Shown here in pieces: positions 21,313-33,424 of a stretch of 64,000 nucleotides of DNA. The translations under genes were made by a program, and so were the position numbers. Within the stretch, counting starts at the first letter, position 1. Every line of letters begins with the position of its first letter. The DNA is taken from positions 144,094,081-144,158,080 of the forward strand of contig CP092863.1 of the NCBI GenBank assembly GCA_030710605.1. Reading direction: 5' to 3'. The notes under the pieces are model-generated. The model searched no databases. It had not been told where the DNA came from and saw only the letters and a list, made by a program, of their open reading frames with translations. Source of the stretch: Cordylochernes scorpioides (Eukaryota > Arthropoda > Arachnida > Pseudoscorpiones > Chernetidae).

Positions 21313-22085
21313 CAATAAAAAGAAAATATTTTGTCACAGAGCAATGTAATTTGATCTTATTTTCAAATATCTAAATATTTAGAAGTATCTTTATACCAAT
21401 TTCAGTTATACTGTATAATGTAAGCTTTTATATTATGATAAACCAGCGCGCCATCTGTTATGGAAATTAGAAACTATTTTAGATAATTTTACATTGCAGT
21501 AAGGGCAGTAGAAATTGTTTAATATCAAAAAGATTCATACGCGTCTATAGTGTCGAATTTTCATAATGTAATCTTTATTGATAAATCTGAAAATTTTGGT
21601 TTTTATATTTCTCAGAATAAATTCCATGACATATTTATATTTGCATAACATAGTTTTTTAATGAAGATTTTAACACTAATTAGACCAACCCTTTTATCTA
21701 ATATTTTATATCATTGCAATAAGTTCATTAGAAATAAAAAGTTGATTTTAATTATATTTTTATATCATAAGGAAAATAGGTGCCAAAACTTTGTTAAATC
21801 TACCAATTCTTGTTTGTGATGAATTATGTTTTAAAGGGTTTTTAAAGAATCTTTTGTATCTTAATAAAATTCCAGATGAAACCAAATACGATACAACCAA
21901 AATTCTCTTTTATTTATTGATTTAAAAACAATTCAAATAGAGTGGAAAATCGTATTAATTAGATGTAATTATGTTAATCTCTTAATTAGATTAATTTTAT
22001 GTTCTCCTTTGACATTTGACAATTATAATTCAACTATTAATTATGTAATTTAATTTAAAGTATTTCAAAGTAGTTTTTGTAGTAG
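20519..22085. other. Unpaired sequence next to the gap, no gene seen
   Basis: AT-rich. Contains two MITE end copies ending GTTTTGTCCATGAGTGTAAA (20612-20632 and 20792-20812), each followed by a similar ATTAAAATTTATTA segment, a (TA)n tract at 21268-21306, a TGGCGCGC/GCGCGCCATC-type repeat flank near 21450, and the repeat shared with 20142-20352. Confidence 0.6.
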
Positions 22086-22089
22086 TATT

Positions 22090-22500
22090 TCAGGATTCAG
22101 ACAATAACTCTGAAAGATATTACAGTGACCTTTATTGGAGACATACGAGATAACCGAGTGTATATACATTCATGGATAAAACTTAAGGAAGTTGTACTTT
22201 TTAGTATCTGGATTCAGACAATAACTCTGAAAGATATTACAATGACCTTTATTGAAGACACACGAGATAACCAAGTGTGTATACACTCATAGACACAACT
22301 TAAGGAAGTTGTACCTTTCAGCATGTATATTGGGATTCAGACAATAACTCTGAAATATATTACAGTGACCTTTATTGAAGACATACGAGATAATCAAAGC
22401 ATGAGCAAAATTGCCTCTGTCTCCTTAAAAAAAAAAAAAACAGATGATTGGCGACATCAACGACTTTCCAGTTCCTTAAACTTGTTCATGAGGGTACTTT
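22090..22500 (+). repeat. Short 123-bp array, complete 3' part of the MITE
   Basis: Three units of the CAGACAATAACTCTGAAAG repeat, then GAGCAAAATTGCCTCTGTCT, poly-A and the terminal CTTGTTCATGAGGGTA. Shows the array grows from the 5' part of a MITE whose 3' part stays single copy. Confidence 0.8.
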
Positions 22501-22997
22501 ACTCAATTCATAAAATACGGGACAAAAGATATCCGACTTCTCTGTATCTGAATATTCCAAATATTGATTTGTTAGATTAATTTGCATATTTCAATGATAA
22601 ATTAGTAATATTATAAATTCATTCGTGCGCCTCTAACGATCTATTCATTAATATTTATTCCTTATTTATAATAAGTTAAAAAGAGATAAGTATAGAGAGT
22701 GGAAATGCCTTCCTCAATGTCTATGAAGATAGATTTCGGACTATGTTATCTCGGATAATACAAATATGTATTTTTATTTCGCTGATAACCAATTTATATT
22801 AATAGTAGATTTGATTACAAACATCATTTTAGTAGATTTTGAGAGGAATAACATAAATACGTCAATACCCAAAAAATAAACAACATACATGATAAAGCAT
22901 GTATAAAAAAACAGCATATACACTACACTACACTCGCTATACAGAATCCACACAGCAAACACTACAGCACAGCATAAACACAACACATCTACATGCA

Positions 22998-23300
22998 CAC
23001 TACTTTGGGCTGAGTGGTGGAATTGAGGACCCCCTCATCACATGGAAAAGGACGCTTGTATGGTGGGGAAGACTCCCCAGCTGAAAATTTAAATTTGTAA
23101 ATTTTAATTCTCCTTTAAAATGTTATATAATAAGGCAAAATAGCTTAGCTGCGAAAGCTTTAAACTTTAGAACCTGATGTCCCTGGTTCGAACACACTTT
23201 TCGCTATCTTTTTATTTTCTCTAATTATTTTTGTAATTTCTTCCTTATTTTGTAAATATTGACTGAGTTGTTAATAAATTTGTTTTAATTGTCAAATTGT
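22998..23300 (+). mobile_element. Non-LTR retrotransposon 3' end with tRNA-like segment
   Basis: Protein tail GGIEDPLITWKRTLVWWGR and a stop, a tRNA-like block at 23131-23197, hairpin TTGACTGAGTTGTTAA-type, TAAATTTG, ending AATTGTC. Counterpart of 19711-19995. Confidence 0.75.
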
Positions 23301-23999
23301 CATATACACACTATACAAACTACACAATATTCAAATAAAACACACGACAATACAGCATAAACACAACTTATACACAACACATACTACAATGCAATATTTC
23401 ACAAACAATCACTAACACACCTCATACAAAATTTTACACTCTATATAACACACATACTTCACAGAATTCATACAACACACTGGACAATAAACACACGAAA
23501 TAAACCGCACACACACAAAACAACACATACATATGTATAATAAAACATGCATGTAACACAGAAAACACAAAATATCACACACTACACAACATGTACACAA
23601 AACACATAGTGATAGAACATAATTACAAAATTCACACACGATAATACAGTATAAACACAACTTATACACAACATGTACTTCAACAAAGCATACACACAAC
23701 ATAATATAGACTACACAATACACTATACAAAACACACGAAACACGACAGTACGCACAAAATCACACACTACACAACATGTACACAAAACACATGGTGATA
23801 GAGCATACTTACAACATGCACACACAACAATACATTATGAACACAACTTATACACAACATGCACTTCAACAAAGCATAAATACTACATAATATAGACCTC
23901 ACAATACACTATACAACACACGAAACACTACAGTACACACAAAAACAATACACAAGATAAAACATACCTTAAACACAGCATACACAACATGAACTACAC

Positions 24000-24210
24000 T
24001 TCCTTGATGGGCTCATCGAGCGCACTCGGGACTCGGTTCCCTTGATCCGTAGGAGACTATCGGAGTTCAGGGCTGCTTTGCCATCCTATGATCCAGACCC
24101 TCCCTGAGGACACCCTATTGAAAAAAATTCCAAAAGGAATTGTCCGTGCTCAGGCCTGGGCTCCTGACAGAGTCAGGATAATTGTAATTAATTAATTGTA
24201 ATTTTTTTCC
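24000..24210 (+). mobile_element. Short retroelement fragment with 12-bp target duplication
   Basis: Flanked by CATGAACTACAC at 23988-23999 and 24211-24222. The 211-bp insert has a GC-rich start (CTCATCGAGCGCACTCGGG), then GGAATTGTCCGTGCTC and a T-rich tail after AATTAATTAATTG. Probably a 5'-truncated retroposon; family not recognised. Present only in the right arm. Confidence 0.75.
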
Positions 24211-24934
24211 CATGAACTACACACAACACACAATATACATAAAATACACACTACACAACATGTACTCAAAACACATGGTGATAGAGCATACATACAACAT
24301 GCACACACGACAATACATTATAAACACAACCTATATACAACATGTACTCAACAAAGCATACACACAACACAATATAGACCTCATAATACACTATACAACA
24401 CACGAAACACAACAGTACACACAAAAACAATACACAAGATAAAACATGCCTAAATACAGAAAACAGACACAAATATTGACTAAGATGTCAATAAAGATGT
24501 TTCAAATGTCAATTGTCACAAACACCACACAATGTACACACACTATACAACATGCATACAAAACACATGAAAATACACACAAACAACAATACACATATGA
24601 TAAAAACACGCTTGAAACACAGAATATACACAATATACACTACATATTAGGTACACAACATGCACACAAAACACATTACAATACACACATATGATAAAAC
24701 ATGCGTCAAACACAGAATATACACAATATACACTACATAACCTATACACAACATGCACACAAAACACATTACAATACACATATGATAAAACATGCGTGAA
24801 ACACAGAATATACACTACATAACTTGTACACCACATGCACTCAAAACACATTACAATACACATATGATTAAACATGCGTGAAACACAGAATATACACTAC
24901 ATAACTTGTACACCACATGCACTCAAAACACATT

Positions 24935-25740
24935 GGGCGGCACCCACGACCCAGCTGCTGGACCTCCCTATCATCGGCGGCTTCCGGTTCCTCCGCCCAC
25001 CGAATCTCCTGGCTCCCTCGCGCTGGGTCGGCGCACGAGTCCGGGACCTGGGGGACGACGACCACCATACCATCGTAATACCCCACCCAACGCGCTCCGC
25101 CCTCGCCGACGCTGCTGCCCTCGCCGCCTTCTGCCGGAGGATCGTGGCGGAGAACATCCAGGCGAGTTACCGGGTTCCCAGCCTGGCCGAGGCCGTTGTC
25201 CTGCGCGGAACGACAAAGCCTCTCGCCCACATCACCACCCGCTCGGCCCGTCGCGCCCTGGATCGCCCGCGCCTTGCGGCCCTGCCCATCCACCGGCTCC
25301 TAGCAAGATGGACGCCCACCGTTGACGTGCCTCCCAGGGTGGATTGGACCTCCCTCCGACGCGGCGCCCTCTCGGGGCACAACGCCGACGTCGCCCTGCG
25401 GCTGGCCCTCCATGCCCTGCCTCATCCAGACCACCCAGCATCTGCCGGTCCCTCATGCCCTGCCTGCGGCTCCAGCGATGGCTCCCTGGGCCACCGATAC
25501 TGGGGGTGCAGAACCATCAGACCCCTCATCCTAGAAGCCTTCAACATCATAGGCAGACCCCCTGACCTCCAGGCGTGGATATTCGGGACCGGCCTCGAGC
25601 AAGACGACATCTCCATCCTCTCGTCGGCCAAGTCTCGAGTCTACCGGCACTTCATCCGGGTTGGCCTTCTTGGCAGCGCCGAGGACCCCGTCATCGCCTG
25701 GCACAGGACTCTCGCCCGCTGGGGAAGACTCCCTGGCTGA
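24935..25740 (+). CDS. Non-LTR retrotransposon ORF2 C-terminal region
   Basis: The open frame runs in from the flank, so its first codons are fortuitous and the true protein is truncated at the 5' end of the insert. Visible parts: an alanine/arginine-rich stretch, DWTSLRRGALSGHNADVALR, a zinc-knuckle CPACGSSDGSLGHRYWGC (C-x2-C-x8-H-x4-C), and a tail ending WHRTLARWGRLPG. The zinc knuckle followed by a short tail is the usual C-terminus of non-LTR reverse transcriptases. No polymerase or endonuclease motif is left. Confidence 0.8.
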
Positions 25741-25828
25741 ATTGTATCTATTTCATCTGTATATATGTCCTTTTTAATCTTGTAAAAGTTGACTAAGGTC
25801 AATAAATGCTTTTCAATTGTCAATTGTC
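24935..25828 (+). mobile_element. 5'-truncated non-LTR retrotransposon with 14-bp target duplication
   Basis: Flanked by ACTCAAAACACATT at 24921-24934 and 25829-25842. It is markedly GC-rich against the host. It encodes the C-terminus of ORF2 and a 3' UTR with hairpin TTGACTAAGGTCAA, then TAAA, and ends in the duplicated CAATTGT. No poly-A. Insertion into a CA repeat in CA-sense orientation resembles the (AC)n-targeting habit known for R1-clade elements; clade membership here is inference. Confidence 0.88.
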
Positions 25829-26237
25829 ACTCAAAACACATTACAATACACATATGATAAAACATGCGTGAAACACAGAATATACACTACATAACTTGTA
25901 CACCACATGCACTCAAAACACATTACAATACACATATGATAAAACATGCGTGAAACACAGAATATACACTACATAACTTGTACACCACATGCACTCAAAA
26001 CACATTACAATACACATATGATTAAACATGCGTGAAACACAGAATATACACTACATAACTTGTACACAAAATTCACGCAAAACACATTACAATACACACA
26101 CGATAAAAAAATGCGTGAAATACAGTATACATAAAACATACACTACATAACATAAACGCAACATGTACTGCAACACAACATACATACAACACCCAATACA
26201 CAACACACACAATACAACATGCACACAACAAAGAATA

Positions 26238-26484
26238 ACCTAGTGTACATGGCATCTACCCGGTAAGCGGAACACTGTGGGTTCGATTCCCATCCCTGGA
26301 CACTTTTATTTTCCGTTTATCATTACTCTTCACATTTCATCCTTTCATTCTTCATTCCTACGGTTAGAAATGGTCGTTATTTCTCCTTAAAATAAATTTA
26401 GATATTATGTTCAAAAGAAACACATGCGAGATAATTTTCAAATGTCGTTTTGCAATCACAAACCGCATTATATTATATTGTATT
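26238..26484 (+). mobile_element. tRNA-derived SINE with 13-bp target duplication
   Basis: ACAACAAAGAATA at 26225-26237 and 26485-26497 flanks 247 bp. B box GGTTCGATTCC in the head. Same insertion as 17647-17893 in the other arm. Confidence 0.8.
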
Positions 26485-26499
26485 ACAACAAAGAATACA

Positions 26500-27224
26500 A
26501 GACACTATACACTACACACACAACAAACACAAGCTTATGAATTTGCAATAAACACACACAATTTCTCTAACGATGGTTAAAAAAGTTGACATTATCTACC
26601 CTATAGCACAATTTTAACTTCTCTATCCAATGTCACAGAAAGAAGGTTTCACAGGTGTTTCTGACAGCAGCTTTCAACTAGGGATTTAATTAAATCTTTA
26701 CAACTTCCTCTCAAGAAAACCACGATTAATTTTACCGACTTTTACCTCAAATGACAAAAAAATCTACTTTTATTATTCCTTTATTATACACATTTAATTA
26801 AACTATAATATATCGCGTAAATAATTACCTCGTTTTAAAATGGCACCCACTCTCTAATTAACATGTTCAAATCTGAAGGAAAAACTATAATAAAGGTTGT
26901 CTGGTCAAATTAAAATAAAGAATATTCTGTGAAATGATCGTAGTGCCGCCCTACGGCTAAAATAGGAAACTTGTAATTAGTTTTCGACTTTTATCCTTTT
27001 TTTTTGTGACTTGGAATTCAAAAGGAAGTCATTTAGTTTAGGTTATTGTTAATATTTTAAGTTTATTTGAGGTATGGATTTATAATATATCGAATATGTT
27101 CGAATATTTAGTAAAATTGCAAAATTTTCATGGAATCATTGCACCTCAAACATAGTAATTTGTATTCATAATACACGTATACGTACTTGCATAAAGTTGT
27201 CTCAAAATTTAGTATTTTCCTTAT
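26500..27224. other. AT-rich spacer, no gene seen
   Basis: Mirrors 16890-17640. No open frame, repeat unit or RNA gene recognised beyond low-complexity AT sequence. Confidence 0.5.
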
Positions 27225-27535
27225 TACTTGGCGAATAATATTATTACGGCGAATACATAATAATACTATTTTAGAGGCGTAATATTCTTTTTAAAAATAA
27301 AACAATTTCTACTGTCCTTACTGCGATGGAAAAATTAAAGGGAGGGCCTGGCTCATCAGTGGTGAACCCTCCCAGTACATCGTAACATAATAATACAATT
27401 ACTTTATACATAATACAAAGATATTATACATAACGGCAAATAATATTATTACGGCGAATACATAATAATACAATTACTTTATACATAATACAAAAATATT
27501 ATACATAACGGCGAATAATATTATTACAAATAATA
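27225..27535 (-). repeat. Short 75-bp satellite with a MITE insertion
   Basis: CGGCGAATAATATTATTACG units on the minus-sense strand, about three in all, split by a GGGAGGG-core MITE (27270-27375) that is absent from the left arm. The left arm has about 11 units plus two other transposons. Confidence 0.85.
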
Positions 27536-28099
27536 CAAGTGTAGTGGTATTTCATTTTTATGCAAGTGTTTACAAACTTTTGGGACAATCTTTCATACGA
27601 AAGCTTTCGAAAATCCTCATTTTCAGATAAACATAAATCATTAATTTTACGATAAAAGAAGAGCTTTTTGATGTATTTATAGAGAATGTTTGTTAAATAA
27701 GATTAATTATAAATATATATAGTATATATTATATCTGTTATTGATGTTTAAAATGCTCCATGTCAAGATAGTATAGCCAAAAATATGATCAATTTTAAAC
27801 ATAAGGTTCCATACGTATTTGTTACGTGTCATGTTTTCTTCTGTAGGACTTTCGTGCCCGAAAGCAAGAGATTGGTAAAACGTAATTTTTAAAATGGAAC
27901 TTATCCCTTTATATTCTTTATTTCGACTTAGAGCGCTATGTCCCCCTAGGGACACTTTCACTTTAAACATGAACAAAACATTGAAAGAAAAGAAAGAAAG
28001 ATATTTATATATACAAGTAACAGAGTCATCAACAATCAATTCTGTCATCGTTTGCTTTTGTGAATGGAATAAATACCCAAATATGGCCATTTCTTATAA

Positions 28100-28170
28100 G
28101 AATCGGTGGTTCAGTGGTAGAATGCTTGCCTGCCACGCGGGAGGCCCGGGTTCGATTCCCGGCCGATGCA
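28100..28170 (+). tRNA. tRNA-Gly (GCC), near intact
   Basis: 71 nt, anticodon GCC, A box TGGTTCAGTGG, B box GGTTCGATTCC, T run directly after the 3' end. As in the left-arm copy, acceptor position 2 is A opposite G instead of the usual C. Whether it is expressed cannot be told. Confidence 0.82.
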
Positions 28171-28216
28171 TTTTTTTTTTTACAATTTTTTTAAAACTTA
28201 TTTATATTATTATTAT

Positions 28217-28595
28217 CCCTATATATATAAAAGTCAGTGTATGTATGTTTGTATGTTTATCGGCTATACATTTTCACAATACGTAACTAATCTGACTGAA
28301 ATTTTAACAGTATATAGAGTAGAATATGGAAAAACCTATAGTGTGAAAATTTCATGTCTCTATCCCGAATATTCGTCGAGTTATTTGCAAATATGTCCTT
28401 TCGCTCGCGAACAGCGGCTCTAGCGGTGAAGATGGGAGGTAATATCAGCTGACCTAATGTACATGTAAAGTTTGAAGCAGGACGTTTCACAAGAGTGACA
28501 TCCACGGCGCCAATTTACAATTGTAACGAATAGTATTTGAATAAAAACATTTAATCGGGTAAAACTCGGGCGTTCCACGGGTTATTTGGCTAGTT
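28217..28595 (+). mobile_element. Helitron-like non-autonomous element
   Basis: TCCCTATATATATAAAAGTC start, ACTCGGGCGTTCCACGGG near the end, then TTGGCTAG/T. Counterpart of 13704-14079. Confidence 0.7.
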
Positions 28596-29244
28596 TGAAA
28601 TATGTACAAGAATTAGTATGCAAGTTAATTAGATAAAAATATTTTTAAAATATCAACACAATTGATATATAATAACGAATAGATTCAAAATAATTATTAA
28701 TATATAATTATATATATATATATGGTTTAGAGACATGAATTTTTCACTATAAGTTTTTCCATATTCTACTCGATATACTGTTAAAATTTCAGTCAGAATA
28801 GTTACGTATTGTAAACATGTATAGCCGATAAACATACAAACATACATACATTGACTTTTATATATATAGGGATAATAATAATATAAATGAGTTTTGAAAA
28901 TTGTAAAAAAAAAGATATATGTACAAAGGGTTGGTATGCCCCTGGTAGCTTTGTATATTCACCTTAATATTGGTACAAAAGTGTATTTTATTGAATAATA
29001 ATCATATTCATAATTTTCTACCATTTTTATCGCCACTACATGAACTATTTGATACATGCATGCATTCAAATAGAATATTACTCAGACAAGTAGAAAACTG
29101 TATCTCTAAAGATAATATCTAAAACTTATAAAACTAATTTGGAAACGACTTAAAGTTACCGTCAATGTAGTTGTTTTTTCAAACCTTTCTAAAATAATTG
29201 AAATAATATTATAAAATAGAATATATATGAATAATATATACTAA

Positions 29245-29615
29245 ACAGGTGACCTGGGCTTCGCCCCGGGATTGACCCGTGTGCATATCTACCCGAGTGA
29301 TATATATTTAGATAAGATTTTTTTTTATAATTGTTTGTTATTAGCTTTATCTATTTGTTTGCATCAGCATAATTTGATCTAATTTAATTTAGTACTCAAT
29401 AGAGGGCGCTGTTCGTGAGCTAAGTAGAATATTTTGAATATATAGTTTTAATAATTGATTTATATATTTTTTATAATAGCCTATCGTCTTCCCCGTATTT
29501 TTATACCTATGTATGGAAATTTTGATTTGAATTAGTGAACTACTGCGAATTTGTATACCGGACATACAAACAAACAAACATACAAACGAACAAACATTGA
29601 TTTATATATATATAT
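29245..29615 (-). mobile_element. Helitron-like non-autonomous element
   Basis: Counterpart of 12680-13052; minus strand, hairpin CTGGGCTTCGCCCCGGG near its 3' end at about 29250-29270. Confidence 0.68.
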
Positions 29616-29823
29616 ATATCGCTATAAAACGTGGTAGAGGCCATGATAACCATGGTGGGTAGAAGTTGGCGACCGCCTTTACTGTAAGTACACCACCTAT
29701 CTACATATATGAAAAGCAGTTCGACTTCGCACTTACAAGTATGACTGAACCAAGTTACATGCACTCGCTCGTGGAGGTGGAATTTTGCAAGAATCAGGAG
29801 CCATTGAAGCATTTTATTTAAAT

Positions 29824-29903
29824 TAGAAAAAGTGTCCCAAATCGGGATTTGATCCCGGATCGTAGCGGTCGAATACAATGGTTTAGACCATCCTTCCACC
29901 GAC
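29824..29903 (-). tRNA. tRNA-derived repeat head (pseudo-tRNA)
   Basis: Counterpart of 12383-12462, with the same B-box-like GGATCAAATCC and unpaired acceptor ends. Confidence 0.5.
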
Positions 29904-30004
29904 CCCCCTTTTATTTACTTTAAATAACATATATCATTTAGAACACAGTCAACAATGAAAGCTCTGGATAAAAGGATTGATATTATAATAGAGCATAAAC
30001 AAAA

Positions 30005-30450
30005 AGAGCTTTTGTTGTTGTCGTGTACAATGAAGAGCCTCAGTTGTCTCCATACATCTCTATCACAGAATTGTTCTCTATCTTGGGTGTGTAAAGTTCT
30101 GGGTCCATGTTAATTTTCTGTTGTTGTTATGTCCAATGAAGAGTCTCAGATGTTTCCATACATCTCTATCACAGCAGCAGCAATGTCCACTATCTTGGGT
30201 GTGTAAAGTTCTGGGTCCATATCAATTTTCTGTTGTTGTTGTCGTGTCCAATGAAGAGTCTCAGATGTCTCCATACATCTCTATCACAGCAGCAGCAATG
30301 TCCACTATCTTGGGTGTGTGAAGTTCTGGGTCCATGTCAATTTTCTGCAAGGCTGCGGCCATTGCTGGGCATGTGATAATGTGGGTAGGTGTTAGTTCCA
30401 CATCAGGACAAACAGAAAGAATCAATGACAAAAGTTGCAATGGATATACA
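30005..30450 (-). pseudogene. Non-LTR retrotransposon 3' end with tandem tail copies
   Basis: Minus-strand frame CPDVELTPTHIITCPAMAAAL to PKIVDIAAAVIEMYGDI. The 115-bp end is repeated about four times toward 30010. Counterpart of 11740-12290. Confidence 0.7.
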
Positions 30451-30579
30451 AAGTTCTTTTGACAACATATGATGGATATTTCTATTAAAAATATTATATA
30501 AAAACAAAATACCATTATTGAAAGGCTATTCCAAAGGAAGACCTGTGTGTCTACATTTGTGGTTGATATTACTAAACTA

Positions 30580-31005
30580 GCCGAATGACCCGGGCAACGC
30601 CCGTGTTTTACCCGATTGAATGTTTTGATTCAAATACTATTTGTTACAATTATAAATTGGCGCCTTAAATAAATGCTTATATTAGTTAATAACTATAGCC
30701 TATGTGCTTTATCTGTCTGTGTACTGTTGGCTTCCGTAGGCGTCTCTTACTGGGAAAAAGAAAGAGAGGATTCCATTTAGTTATTAACTAATATATGCAT
30801 TTATATAAGGAGCGCCCCGCTCCAACACAATAGTTACAAACACCAAAAAGCGAGTGGGGGGGGGGCAAAGTCAAAAACAAAGTTTCTCGCGTAGTGGCGG
30901 CGCCATCGTAGCCACGTGATCGTAGCCAACCAATAGGAGAGCGCCATTCCAAGCAAACGGTGACAGAGATAACGCATGACGCTCGTAACTGTATATATAA
31001 TGATA
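30580..31005 (-). mobile_element. Helitron-like element with CTAG 3' end
   Basis: Counterpart of 11085-11511. ACTAGCCGAATGACCCGGGC at 30577 marks the 3' terminus read on the + strand. Confidence 0.65.
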
Positions 31006-31289
31006 TGCTAACCAAACTACACAAATACCAAATATAGAAATAATTTGTTATGGTAATGACGTATTAATAGTATGTTGGAACAAAGAGTTAACAGCTCCTA
31101 AAATTTCTATTGAATATTGAATTAGAAATTATTCATTTATATATTGTGCATAGAAAACTAATTGAGTATCACCCTTGAGAAAACCAATATTTTACATTTA
31201 CACTCATGGAAAACACTTGAGAAAGTGGGAAGTTTTTGTCATTTTGGGGGATACACACACAATTTTGTTGATACTTGGTTATCTCTGTG

Positions 31290-31815
31290 TCTTCAATAAA
31301 GGTAACTGTAATATCTTTCAGAGTTATTGTCTGAATCCCGATATACATGCTGAAAGGTACAACCTTCTTAAGTTTTGTCTATGAGTGTATACACCACTTG
31401 GTTATCTCGTGTGTCTTCAATAAAGTTCACTGTAATATCTTTCAGAGTTATTGTCTGAATCCCGATATACATGCTGAAAGGTACAACCTTCTTAAGTTTT
31501 GTCTATGAGTGTATACACACTTGGTTATCTCGTGTGTCTTCAATAAAGGTCACTGTAATATCTTTCAAAGATATTGTCTCAATCTCGATATACATGGTAA
31601 AATGTAAAACTTCCATAAGTTTTTACAATGAATGTATACACACTTGGTTATCTTGTGTGTCTTCAATAAAAGTCACTGTAATATCTTTCAGAGTTATTGT
31701 CTCAATCCCGATATATATGCTAAAAAGTACAACTTCCTTAAGTTTTGTCTATGACTGTATACACCCTTGGTTATCTCGTGTATCTTCAATAAAGGTCACT
31801 GTAATATATCTAATA
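31290..31815 (-). repeat. 123-bp tandem array (right arm)
   Basis: Counterpart of 10270-10815, about 4.5 units on the minus strand. Open frames across it are repeat artefacts. Confidence 0.85.
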
Positions 31816-31984
31816 AAAATGTCATAAATAAAATAATCGTTATAAATTTTATACACGGTAGTTTTACGTTAATGTCTTCATGTTATTATATATATATTTG
31901 AGAGATATAAAATAAATATTTCAAAAAACCTTTGTAACAGTTCTTTATTAAAATATTATGATGCATTAGCGCGCCATCTGTTAT

Positions 31985-32310
31985 GAATAGAATAGTAGAT
32001 TAAACTGGCGAAACCGCTAGGAGGGTTCACCACTGATGAGCCAGGCCCTCCCATTAATTTATGCATTGCAGTAAAGGGAGTAGAAATTGTTTAATTTTTA
32101 AAAGAATCATACGTGTCTATAATAATTTAGAATTTTCAATACAAATACTTGTTTAATAAAAATTCATATATCTCCAGGGGTTACAAACCACTGGGAGGGT
32201 TCACAACTGATGAACCAAGCCCTCCCAATATTTTATCATCGCATTAAGGACAGTAGAAGTTTGAATTATGTGTGCGTGTGTATGAAAGAAACATCCGCGT
32301 CTTATTATTT
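31985..32310. mobile_element. Two adjacent GGGAGGG-core MITE copies
   Basis: Counterpart of 9790-10090; cores at about 32010-32055 and 32190-32235. Confidence 0.65.
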
Positions 32311-32454
32311 CATTTGCTAAGTATAGATGGCGCGTTTTTACTTTACATTGATTTACTTGTATAAGTTTATTTCTCTAACATTCAAGCTTACATACCCCCC
32401 CTTCAACAGAAGGAACTAGGAGTATAACTTCTAGATAACTATACACATTAATGT

Positions 32455-32668
32455 TCAAATCAATAAGCTTGAGGGATGAGTTACTTTTGCAAATAAATTT
32501 ATTTCGAGCTTTCGGGCAACGCCCTTCTACAGGAAAATTAAAAATATAAAGTAAATTTACTTACTATTTTTAATTTTCCTGTAGAAGGGCGTTTCCCGAA
32601 AGCTCGAAATAAATTTATTTGCAAAAGAAACTCATCCCTCAAGCTTATTGATTTGAACATCCAATTAA
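32455..32668. repeat. Fold-back element, near-perfect 95-bp arms
   Basis: Counterpart of 9430-9642. The second arm has the well-preserved hairpin CCTGTAGAAGGGCGTTTCCC followed by GAAAGCTCG (32579-32606). Confidence 0.88.
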
Positions 32669-33211
32669 GGGATTAGCCTATTAATTATACACATTAATAT
32701 TATATTAATATTGTCACAGTAATGAAGGTGACGTTTGGGTAGAATAAAATAATAATTTATTATATGACTTTAAATAGTTAAAAGAAAGTAAAAAGAAATA
32801 AACAAAGTTAAATGGATAAAAATAATGGTAAATTAAGGAAGTAATGTCGGAGAACCAAACGGCTTGCGATCGAGTACACCCCTCAAGATGGCGGCTATTG
32901 TTTACAAACTTCCCGCCTAGCATGCTCGCCATCTATCGGAGCTTAGGTACATAACACTTGTCAAGCTGAGAGTGCGCGCCACCTATCGGAGCTTAGGTAC
33001 ATAACATTCGCCAAGCTGCCGATGTATTATTTACAGTTACAAGCTATGTACATTTTTGGTTATGACAATTAATTTTAAATGAAAATAAACACCTGTTTGC
33101 AAATATATTATCACAGATTTAATAGAGTCGTAGTTCAAAACAGTTGTTAAATGCTAATTTAAAATGTGTTTGGTTTGTTAATGTATAAATAGTTACAAAG
33201 TTTGTTGGTAG

Positions 33212-33370
33212 ATGGCGCCAGACTGCCTGCCAATCACAGGCAACGTATTGACCCAGCGGGACGTTTGGCTGTGGAGAGCTTGCAGCCCGAGGTTGACGCT
33301 GGGAGGTACGAATGCCAAGCTGAGGAAGCCGGTGTAAGCGCTCGTGGAACTGTAGCCGTACAGGTGGTGG
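33212..33370 (+). CDS. Dscam: Dscam-like exon, second half of Ig6
   Basis: First exon of the gene that I can see on the + strand. Phase 1 to 1, 159 bp, ending GTGGTGG/GTAAGT. Residues GARLPANHRQRIDPAGRL lead to the DxGxYxC Ig motif (DAGRYECQAEE) and the closing strand GTVAVQVV. The preceding exon (first half of Ig6) should end in phase 1 with a G; nothing convincing lies between 20519 and 33211, so the intron is either over 12 kb or the earlier exons are missing from this scaffold. Confidence 0.85.
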
Positions 33371-33424
33371 GTAAGTATCTTATTTTACCTTTTTCTTTGC
33401 ACAAAGCAATAACGCGCCATCTAT

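Larger units (their letters stand above)
22860..26224. repeat. CA-rich repeat domain (right arm)
   Basis: The + strand is CA-rich with a clear 82-bp period at 24780-24934 and 25829-26060 (ACTCAAAACACATTACAATA recurring 82 bp apart). Interrupted by + strand retroelement ends at 22998-23300, 24000-24210, 24475-24520 and 24935-25828. No host gene. Confidence 0.88.

Noticed and set aside
24874-24934. First 20 codons of the 288-codon frame as part of the retroelement protein
   Set aside because: They lie in the CA-rich flank and the 14-bp target duplication; the insert starts at 24935.
25167-25456. Antisense arginine- and glycine-rich open frames
   Set aside because: Shadows of the GC-rich retroelement frame on the opposite strand.
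20519-33211. Upstream Dscam exons (first half of Ig6 or earlier) before 33212
   Set aside because: I looked for Ig cysteine/tryptophan patterns with splice sites in both strands and found none; only repeats and retroelement relics are visible.
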